Source of the DNA: Gautieria morchelliformis
Taxonomy: Eukaryota > Basidiomycota > Agaricomycetes > Gomphales > Gomphaceae
NCBI GenBank assembly: GCA_015179125.1
Contig: WHVA01000059.1
Span: 62,001 to 126,000, forward strand
DNA: 64,000 nt
Direction: 5' to 3'
Positions 33,453 to 41,925 of this stretch are shown one piece after another. A model generated the notes under the pieces. The model was not told the DNA's origin. It searched no databases and saw only the letters and a list, made by a program, of their open reading frames with translations. Made by a program: the position numbers and the translations under genes. The stretch's first letter is position 1. Each line of letters begins with the position of its first letter.

Positions 33453-35000
33453 CTAGTTGGTTCTGTTGGTCGAGGTGACAGGCCTGGCCCGCTGGCGTGG
33501 GGACCGAGGGTGCATCCCACCGAGCTCCAGTGGTTCGCGCTGGGTGCGCTGGAAATGGAGTGTCAACTGTTTGTACTTACCTTTGCGGTGGGTGGCTGTC
33601 TGCCATCCATCGTCATCAGCGATAGGCGGGCCTGGCGCCGACCAGTATGGTGGGAGGACGGGTATTGGTGGCTGTGACACGTGCGTCCATGGCTCCTCCG
33701 TGGGGAAGTACGGCATTTGATTTTCAGGGAGCCTGGCGGTGATTTCCTCGCACTTGCGAGCGAAGGTGGGGCAGGCTCTGTCCCAGCTGGCATGGCCATC
33801 CAGCCTGCAGGATGTGCAACGCAGCTTCCCCACCTGAGTGCAGGCCGCGGTCTTGTGTCGTTCCCCACAGGTGCCACACGTGTCGAAGGGTTGCGGGCAC
33901 GTGTACGAAAGGTGGTTCCACCCCTGACATTTCAGGCATCTGGTGGGCTCCTTTTTGCACTTTTCCGCGTACACCCGTTTCTGGCAGATTATCAGTCCAC
34001 TGGCCAGGACTTTGTTGGCGACCTCCGGGCTGGGGAACGTAACCAGTGCGTGGCCGCAGGTCTGACCCGCTGCTCGACGGTGTGCGGGCTTTAGCCACCT
34101 CGCTTTGTCAATCGCGCCGCACGGGAGTTTGTTGTAGCCCTCTATGGCCCTTAGCTCCTCGCCCCTATCCGGCCCGAAGTGGAGTGGGATGAACTGCAGC
34201 ACGATCGGGAACAGTCGCGTTTTCATCCTGGCGTCCGGTGCTAGCACGTTTGTGAAATGTATCCTTCATTGTGCCTCGTTAACCCACTGCGCCGAGCTCT
34301 CGCTTTCAAATTCGAAGAGTATTCCTCCGTTATTCAGTCGCCTCACACTGACGATCGTGTGACCGGCGGAATCGCTAATGCTATCCAGCACCTTGTTGGC
34401 TCGCTTTGCCAGGGCCGTGTTGTCCAGCTCCGCCAAAACCCGTTCTCCTGGTTCCCCTGCATCAACTAGGATCTGCCTCTGTTTCACCCCTTCTCGCGCC
34501 CGAACCCTTGCATCACAACTCCATCCCGCTGTTGCAGCATATGACATTGGTCGCATCTGCCCTTCGAGGGCGCCGTCGCCGCTCGCGGGCGGGCCCGCCG
34601 GAATCTGCTCCGCTACCGCATCCACTATCCTCTGTGCGGTGCCATCGCTCTCCTGTCTGAGCTCTTCCACGGTCCCAGCTAAGCTGTCAGTCGACGACCT
34701 AATCCTGGCCGCAGCGTCGTCTATCTTCTGTATGACTGGAGCGAAGACCCCCTGTAAGCGCTCGTTGACGTCGGTCACCACCGACGCCACGGTTGAGCGA
34801 TCCGTCAGGTCTGTGATCAAAGTGGAGATCGCTCTCATCCCCTCCTCCAGGGTCTTCGACATGACTTGAGAGTCGGCAAGGTGGAGCAGTGCAGTGGCGA
34901 GATTATGGTATGTTATGGTCTGCCTCTCTGGTAGGAGTTTCTTGGACAGGAGGAAGTCCTGCACCGTCACCGCGTTGGTGGTGCCTGTGGTCTGTTCCAT
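33453..35000 (-). pseudogene. Non-LTR 2 ORF1 (gag-like)
   Basis: N-terminal helical part (MEQTTGTTNAVTVQDFLLSK onwards, with SKTLEEGMRAISTLITDLTD and a coiled-coil-like region), then a single TGA at 34266-34268 (AQ*RIHF), then the C-terminal zinc knuckles CLKCQGWNHLSYTC, CGTCGERHKTAAC and CTSCRLDGHASWDRAC. Frame is the same before and after the stop, so a single nucleotide change separates this from an intact ORF1. Confidence 0.85.
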
Positions 35001-35258
35001 CTCCTTCCTGCGGGTGTCCTGGGAGTCGGACCGCAGCCGTCGTTGGGTGTCTGGTCGCTGCGCCGCGTTCGTTTGGGCCGGTCATCCCCTACCGGCGGTG
35101 GCTGCCGTTGGAGCCACCATTTTGGTGCTTGCCGTGGATGCTGTGGTTGTATCGAAGCCTAAGGAGTTTCTACTAGGATTAATTAATGAGATATTGTAGT
35201 GTGGGTTTTTTTGGTAGTTTGTCAGCGTGGGAATTTTTTCTGTGGATGTGGTAATGGC

Positions 35259-36440
35259 TCAAGAGCCTCTCTGTCTGTGTTCCTGTGAGGCCCAATCTGC
35301 GTCTGAAAACGCCTCTAGGCCCTGTCCCGTCCCTCCAATGATGAGGCACGTGTCTTTCATTCCCTTCAGGTAACGAAAGACCCTTTTTACCACCTCCCAA
35401 TGTGCCCTCCCCGGATTCTGCATGAACTGCGCGAGGAAGGAGACGGCGAAGGATATGTCGGGGCGCATGCCCAGCGCCGTGTACATTAGGGAACCGATGG
35501 CCTCCCTGTAGGGGACGTTGCGCATGTCGTCGTGTTGCCAGGGTGTGGACGGGGATTGCGATAGGGACAGCTTATGATGGGGGTCGAGTGGCGTGGTCAA
35601 AGGGTTGGCATCCTGTAGGCTGAATCACTCGAGAATCCTCTCGATGTAAGCGCACTGTGAGAGGGAGAGAGTTCGCAGCTCACGGTCCCGTTTGACTTCG
35701 ATCCCCAATAACCAATGTAGATCCCCCATGTCCTTAATCTTGAGGACGGTGCGCAGCTCGTCCTTGAACCTGCGGATCGCGGCCCTCGAGTTGCCTGCCA
35801 TGGTGAGGTCGTCGACATCAACGGCGACAATGAGCACATCCTGGTCAGCGTATTGGTGGAACACAGCGTGTTCCGCCTCGCATTGCGTGAAACCGAACCT
35901 GTACATAATTCCGCACAACATGTCATACCATTCCCTCCCCGACTGCTTTAATCCGTAGATCGCACGGTTAAGACGGCAGGCATGGTTTTCCCTGCCAGCA
36001 ACCTCATAGCCCTTGGGCTGACGCATGTAAACTGTTTCCGTGATCGGCGCGTTGAGGTACGCGCCGTCGATATCGGTTTGCTCCAGCTCCCAGTCGTTCC
36101 TGACTGCTATGGCGGCTATAATATGGATGGCGGAGAGTTTGGCGGTGGGGGGAAATGTCTCGTTGTAGTCGATCCCTTCGGTCTGTGAGAACCCTTGCGC
36201 GACGAGTCTGGTCTTGTGTGCTACGACCTGACCGCTCACGTCGTGCTTGTAGTGGAAGACAAGCTTGCTCCCCATGATGCTCGCGCCATCCGGTGGTTCC
36301 ACCAGGTCCCAAGTACCTAGATCCGCGTGCTGGCGCGGCTCGCGCTTGATCGAAACATCCCATAGTGGCCAGTCGTCGCGGGAACGCGCGTCAGTCACAC
36401 TGACCGGGTCATCCCCTGCGTCGCATGCCGCTGCTGCCAT
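35259..36440 (-). pseudogene. Copia-B reverse transcriptase and first part of RNase H
   Basis: RT blocks: DVSGQVVAHKTRLVAQGFSQ, EGIDYNETFPPTAKLSAIH, DGAYLNAPITETVYMRQPKG, LNRAIYGLKQSGREWYD, the catalytic AVDVDDLTMAG and MGDLHWLLGIEVKRD. A TGA at 35625-35627 interrupts ERILE*FSLQDANPL. The following frame carries RPDISFAVSFLAQFMQNPG and the start of RNase H (AFSDADWASQEH), where non-LTR 2 was inserted. Confidence 0.85.
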
Positions 36441-36449
36441 CGAGTACTC

Positions 36450-38162
36450 TCAGGGGCAGCATGTCTCCCCCTCAGGCTCGGCGGCGATGCCACTGTCCAG
36501 CTCTGCCAGAGCAGCCAAGGCCATGCCGTCTGTGGGTGAGGGCAATCCACGCGGGTAGGCGGGCACGTTCGCGCGGCCCGTACTGCTGCCTGCACCGTCC
36601 GCGATCCCTCGCACGTACGCCGATTGCTTTCGCGTGCGCTGGCCCCTGCCCTGCAGTGGGTCTGGTGGTGTGTCCGTCCTCTCGAACCCTTCAAGCAAGT
36701 CGATCCACGCTGTCTGTTCTGGGAGTCCTGGCGGTAGCGGCGGTGGTCTTTGGGCCTGATGGATGCTGCTGCTGGTGCCCTGGCTGCCCTGAGGGTCAGA
36801 CTCCCCCTCAGCCAGTGTGTCAGCAGGAGTCACAAGGATAGGGGCGTCGAACGTGATGTTACGTTCAACCGTGACGCGGCGTTTTCCGGGCCAGTAAACC
36901 CTGTGCCCTTTACTCTCGTCGCTGTACCCCATCCACCTGCCCTCGTCCGACTTTGCATCCAGCTTGCTGGAATGTTCCCTCAGCACAAATACTGTTGTGC
37001 CCCACTCAGGTAGGTCTGTGAGATCGGGTTTTGTGCCATGTACCAGCTCGTACGGTGTTTTGCCGTCGAGCGCGCGCGTCGAGGTACGATTTTTTAACCA
37101 GACCGCATGCTGCACTGACTCGGTCCACAGGAACTTGGGTAAGTCCACTGTCAGGATCATAGCTCGCACGTTCTCTAACAGTGTTCTATTCAGACCCTCC
37201 GACACCCCGTTCTCCTCTGGCATATCATGTATGGTGAGACTCCGTACCGTTCCCTCCGACTTAAGGTGCGTAGTGAATTCTTGCGAAAGATATTCACCGC
37301 CGCGATCCGTTTGCAGGTGTTTTACCTTTGCGCCGTGCTGGGTCTCGACCCACGCCTCGTATTGTTTGTAGCAGCCGAACGCCTCGGCTTTCCGTGCCAT
37401 GGGGACGAGGTAGGTCCATTTATTGTGGTCATCAGTGAAACTGACAAAATATTCCTTGCCATCATAGCTCTGGGGGTTCGCCAGTCCCCAGACGTCCAAG
37501 TGGACTTTTTCACCGAATGTGGAGGCTCACGGTCCATCCCGCGCCTGCGGGACCGGCTTGCGCGTAGGCTTAGCTTGCGCGAATGCCTTACAAAAACTCG
37601 GCTGACTTGACGCATCCAAGTCTAGCCCTGTTATGGTACCGTCCTGGACGAGTTTCCGGGTGATCAGCGGGGATATATGGCCCATGCGCCGGTGCAGCTC
37701 GTCGATGGTGAGCGTTTTCCTTATTGTATTTGCCGGCACAGCCACTGACTTATGCTCTACCTTGTAGAGTCCGTTCGAGAGTGGGATCTGCCCCATCAGC
37801 GCCCCTCTCGAGTCTCGGATCAGGCACTGTCGGTCCTTCAGGAGGACCGAGTAACCGGCAGTGTCGCAGCGCGTGAGGGATATCAACGTGAATGCCAGAT
37901 CTGGGCAATACAACACGTCCCGCAAGGTAACGTGCGTTGTTGTCTTCCCATTGGGGATGCCTATCCTCATGTTCCCTATCCCGATAGCCTGGAATATCAT
38001 CTTGTCCGCGGCGTTGATCGCGCGTGGCGCGATCTCTTTGAATGTAACGAACCGGTGCCGGTCTGGTGACATGTGCCCTGACGCTCCTGAGTCGTAGACG
38101 TCGACCTCGTGGCCCGTTATCGGACTCGTTCCTAGTGTGAGTGTGGTCCCAGCGAACGTCAT
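36450..38162 (-). pseudogene. Copia-B protease and integrase
   Basis: The protease part has the active site VYDSGASGHMSPDRHRF; GAG-pre-integrase DELHRRMGHISP follows. Integrase catalytic residues are in DVWGLANPQSYDGKEYFVSF, LQTDRGGEYLSQEF and MPEENGVSEGLNRTLLENV. A TGA at 37527-37529 (DGP*ASTFGEK) and another at 36450-36452 (TCCP*EYS) interrupt the frame. The C-terminal stretch (SKLDAKSDEGRWMGYSDESK) is typical of Copia integrases. Confidence 0.85.
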
Positions 38163-39091
38163 CGTGAAGGCGAATTCCTCGCCTCCCGTCGCGTGTTCGC
38201 CGAGTCGGTGCCTTTCTTGTCAGTGTCACCCTCTTTTTTATCCTTCTTCTTGGCCTTAGAATGGCAATCTGCCTTCTTATGCCCCTTTTTACCACAGTTC
38301 CAACATTCTAAGTCAGTCCTAGCGCTGCTGGAGGTTCCGCTGCGTGGCTGTGGTTTTCCGCGGCCCTTCGCTGCTACCAGTGCGTTCTCGCTGGCCTTGA
38401 GCTGACGTTCTTCGATGGTAAGTCGTTCAAACTCGTCAATCAGCATTTCCACCACCTGATCGGGTTCCAATTTAGCCTTCGCGTGCGTTGCAGACATCGT
38501 GATGGCGTTTATCAGTGGGCGATAGGACTTCGGGAGCGAACCGAGGATGATGGTCACTAGATTGTCGTCAGTGAGTGCCGCGTTCATGCTTGCCAGTTGT
38601 TCATGCATTTTCATGAGCGACTCTAGGTGAGTGCGGACATTCGAGTCGTCCTCACATTTCATTTCGTACATGCGTCGGCGCATGTCGACCTTGACAGTGA
38701 GGGCCTTCGCCTCGTGCTTCGCGCACACGGCGTCCCAGACCTCCTTCGCGGTGTCCAGGTTCCGTACCTCTATGAGGACGCTATCGGGCACCGTGGTGAA
38801 GATCTGCGCCTTGATAGTTGACTCGCGCTGGTGATAGTCGTCCCAGCATTTTTCCAGCTCTTCTAATTCCTCCTCCTCCTTCTCCGTCAAGGTGTGGCCA
38901 GTTGGGTACGTGGGGAGCGTCGGGGGGATCCTAGCGGTCCCCTCTAGGTGCCGTCTGGCACCTCGAGTTGTCGCTAGTGTAGCTAGCGTCTGACTTTTCC
39001 ACGTTACCCAATTCGTGCCGTCCCGAGCCAGCTTTGGGGTGGCGAACGACTTCGAGGTGGAGGATGGCATGGTGGGCTCTGTGGGGCCCAT
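38159..39091 (-). pseudogene. Copia-B gag
   Basis: About 300 aa with WVTWKSQTLATLATTRGARR, the central gag domain (KEVWDAVCAKHEAKALTVKV) and a single CCHC knuckle CWNCGKKGHKKADCH followed by a Lys-rich tail. It ends at a stop a few codons after the point where the protease frame should take over, indicating a one-base shift near 38200. The most upstream ATG overlaps the primer binding site; MPSSTSKS at 39070 is an alternative start. Confidence 0.8.
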
Positions 39092-39095
39092 AACC
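39084..39095 (-). promoter_or_regulatory. Primer binding site of Copia-B (internal initiator-Met tRNA type)
   Basis: On the element strand the LTR end ...CCTCCACA is followed at once by GGTTATGGGCCC. This is complementary to GGGCCCATAACC, the anticodon stem-loop of eukaryotic initiator tRNA-Met, as in the Drosophila copia element, which uses a half-tRNA primer. Copia-C has the same site. Confidence 0.75.
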
Positions 39096-39320
39096 TGTGG
39101 AGGTTATGCGCAGTAGTCTAGATATAGAAGCTCAGTGAACGAGGTAGTTCACTGAGTATGTATTAGTACTCTACCTAGATATAGAAGCTATCGACGTCTA
39201 GATATAAAGCCACTCACTCTGTTGATAGCTTCTATATCTAGGTAGAGTACTAATACATACTCAGTGAACTACCTCGTTCACTGAGCTTCTATATCCAGAC
39301 TACTGCGCATAACCTCCACA
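39096..39320 (-). repeat. Palindromic 5' LTR of Copia-B
   Basis: 225 bp consisting of two ~97-bp arms in inverted orientation around a ~31-bp loop. The plus strand starts TGTGGAGGTTATGCGCAG and ends CTGCGCATAACCTCCACA. The expected outer LTR end (TGTTGGGG on the element strand) is absent and replaced by a second copy of the inner end. The loop orientation is opposite to that in the 3' LTR. Only one arm mismatch was noted by eye. Confidence 0.85.
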
Positions 39321-39325
39321 AGAGG

Positions 39326-39553
39326 GATGTAGATGCTATTGAAAACCATCTGCATAACGGCAGGACACAATTTGATCACCCCCACTTGCAGTTTGTTGCC
39401 GGCCGCGGTGTGGGTAGTGTGCAAGGAGGGAAGGTTGTTGAAATCGATGGTTTGTGATTTTGCATGAAGCATATTTGTGATCGCAGCCAGCTCAGCAGCC
39501 GGCTCAGCAACAGCAGCTTCGTGAAAGTATTTAAAGTCTTCCCGAGTGGTCAC
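39326..39553 (-). other. Coding-like fragment on the right side of Copia-B
   Basis: Minus frame EDFKYFHEAAVAEPAAELAA, then TNMLHAKSQTIDFNNLPSLH and KLCPAVMQMVFNSIYIPL, open up to the insertion site. It may be an exon of a host gene whose other part lies left of 28126. There is no clear ATG, and an upstream exon would be needed. Family unknown. Confidence 0.3.
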
Positions 39554-40020
39554 AACACGAACGCATCAACGCTCGTTGCGTCGTCATTCCAGTGTCGCTG
39601 ATAAACATGTTACTAAGGCTCGCTATAGTAATGTTACAATCCGGCACCTTTCACCTCTCCCCAGGTCTGACGACGCAATGGCGCCGCTCATCCATGCCAG
39701 GCTCCACACGCCACTGCGCGATAGCGTCCGACACAAGATCGTCGGATACCTTCCCATCCTCGTAGCGTGAGGTCGTCGTCGTGTAATATTAGGGTTAGGT
39801 GGTCCACGGAGTCCACGGACGGGTCCATGGACCAGTCCACGGACATGTCATGTCCGTGGACATTCTTCTTGCGGCCGGGCTCTCCTTTCCCTGATTCTCC
39901 CGGTCATGCGACAGGCATGCCGCATTCAATCTGTCTGACAGGCCTCATGTCGTTTTTCGTTACTGTATGTAAGGGTCAGATCTCCATCGATTCCAGCCTG
40001 TTTTGCAGATAGTTCTCTCA
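39554..40020. promoter_or_regulatory. Upstream region of the DUF2235-HEAT gene
   Basis: No gene is seen. The stretch 39808-39861 contains five copies of GTCCAYGG or its complement, the last two forming a perfect 27-bp palindrome (39835-39861, arms GTCCACGGACATG). The clustered, symmetric site suggests a protein-binding element, but this is only inference. TTAGGGTTAGG at 39788 is a chance telomere-like word. Confidence 0.35.
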
Positions 40021-41925
40021 ATGCTCATGCCAGACAATAAACATGACGCTGCAGAGCATGCAGATACCCAGAGCAGGTCCAGAGCTGCAGATCTCAACTC
40101 GATGTGAAATGACCTACTCTCCTAACTGAGTTACATACCGACGAACTGAGCTTATCGGTTTGCTGTAGGTTTTTTTGTAGTAACTGCAATTCTGGTCGGA
40201 CAAAGAGCAGGAATCTCGTCGTATGCATTGATGGCACGTCCAATCAGTTTGGACCAAAGGTGCATCCTTCATATGGGACTACTACGATTGTGTCTGTGTG
40301 CTGAATCCTCTCTGTAGAATACGAATGTAGTCGAGCTATACAATCACCTTGAGAACAGTGCAGACCAGTTTACGTACTACAACAGCGGGATTGGAACCTT
40401 TGCGAATGTATCAGACAGCTGGTTGGACTCGGTAAACCGTCAAGTTTACAGTATCTTCGATCTCGCCTTTGCCAGGTGTGTATTATTCTTACCAGTCGAT
40501 TCTTCATCACCCTTGTCTAACAATACCTGAGGGCATCAGGAGCTTCGACAAGAACATTAGGCGAGCATATCGCTGGCTTACGAGCTGCTATGAAGATGGC
40601 GACCGTATCTTCTTATTCGGTGCGCCAACCTTGCCCTTGTCATTATTTAATACTCAGATGCATCGGCTCTAGGATTTTCCCGCGGTGCTTGGCAAGTTCG
40701 GACACTCGCTGGAATGCTTCACAAGGTAAGTATTTTCCTGGGGAACAGCTCCAAGGTGAATGCTTTCTCTCTCGAGACAGGTCGGGCTACTTCACAAAGG
40801 CAACGAAGACCAAATCCCCTTGTACGTTTATGTATTCGTCTCCGTATCTGCTCAAGCAGACTCGTGTACGCAGTGCATATGCACATTACAAGAACACTGA
40901 AAGGGATCGGGCGGAGAAGTTTAAGAAAGCCTTTTCACGCACTGTCCGAGTGCATTTTGTTGGTGTTTGGTGTGTATAGGCACCCCCAACGCCTCCAGCA
41001 ACTTGAACGCTTTGCTTAGGGATACCGTCTCGTCGGTCGGTATCACGAGAAGCAAGAACTTCCCAGGCACAGACACCACCGAGCACATCTGCGTATTCCG
41101 ACACGCGCTCGCACTTGACGAGCGCCGTGTTAAGTTCCTTCCAGAATATGTAAGGGGTGGTGAAGGTCCTCAGGATCCTGAACAGATCAATATTGCTAAT
41201 ATATCAATACCTCCCGTCAAAGAGGTGTGGTTCGCAGGAAGCCACTCGGATATGTGAGTGGACGAATGCTTTTTCTTGATGTTATTCTCACGGCTTTAAT
41301 AGCGGTGGTGGTAGGGTAATCAACGAGAACCTTGATGGCGGATCCCCTCCTCTACGATGGATGATATACGAAGCTGCTCTAAATGGGCTACGTGTCACCG
41401 TTGATGAAAATTGGATGTGGAATCCATGGGAGAAGAGCTCGCCTTCAGGAAATAAGCAGTGGACGGAATTTAAGCCATCGCCGCTTGCGTGGCGTTGGCG
41501 TTGGATAAACTACCTGCCAATAAAGCGATTGACTTACCACGGCGGCGGGCATCTGACGCGCAGGTGTGCAACATTCTCTTCTAGGATTGCATACTGCGTG
41601 ACAAGCAACATTATTTCAAGGCCACTCATGTGGCGTGATAGCCGCATTATGCCGTATCAAAAAGTACACTATTCGACCGCCTTCTTGGATCCTACCAAAT
41701 ACATCCCTAACGCCACTCCGCCGCCCCATGCGCATTGGAATGAACTCGTCGGTATTACACGTGAACATAGAGACGATGTATCTTGGAAAATCAGACACGA
41801 TGACTTGTGGGAAGTTGATGTGTTCGATAATTCTATGGGCAGAGACGTGGTGGAAAAGCTTCAGGGAGCAGGAACTGAGGATATGGAGTTTACATTACAT
41901 CGCCTGAAATTGATGGCCGGATCAA
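40021..41925 (+). CDS. DUF2235 domain, exons 1-9 of the large gene
   Basis: Predicted exons: 40021-40103, 40169-40259, 40318-40475, 40540-40619, 40673-40725, 40781-40821, 40874-40969, 41020-41253 and 41303-41925, all with GT..AG introns and a consistent frame. Start: ATG at 40021 (MLMPDNKHDAAEHADTQSR). Landmarks: NLVVCIDGTSNQFGPK, YYNSGIGTFANVSD, SFDKNIRRAYRWLT, the nucleophile elbow LFGFSRGAWQVRTLAGM split by an intron, HFVGVWDTVSSVG with a candidate catalytic Asp, and WFAGSHSDIGGGRV with a candidate His. These are the conserved features of DUF2235, so the hydrolase looks catalytically complete. Confidence 0.75.

Larger units (their letters stand above)
28874..35271 (-). mobile_element. Non-LTR retrotransposon 2 (RNase H-bearing), nearly full length
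   Basis: Minus strand, with a T-rich run at 28874-28909 (the poly(A) tail of the element), ORF1 and ORF2 with endonuclease, RT and RNase H. The 13-bp target duplication proves insertion into Copia-B. ORF1 has one TGA; ORF2 has two frameshifts (near 32400 and 30820). Its RT catalytic motif is intact, so it is younger or better preserved than element 1. The 3' tail differs from that of element 1 and lacks the shared hairpin. Confidence 0.9.
28131..39320 (-). mobile_element. Copia-B, Ty1/copia retrotransposon with nested non-LTR element
   Basis: Minus-strand element with 5-bp target duplication AGAGG. Order from the right: abnormal palindromic 5' LTR, a half-tRNA primer site, gag, protease, integrase, RT and RNase H, polypurine tract and 3' LTR. 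A 6.4 kb non-LTR element (28874-35271) sits inside the RNase H. Without that insertion the element is about 4.8 kb. Pol carries three in-frame TGA codons and one frameshift after gag. Confidence 0.9.

Noticed and set aside
39788..39798. TTAGGGTTAGG, telomere-like
   Set aside because: Only one and a half units occur, with no array, so it is not evidence of a chromosome end.
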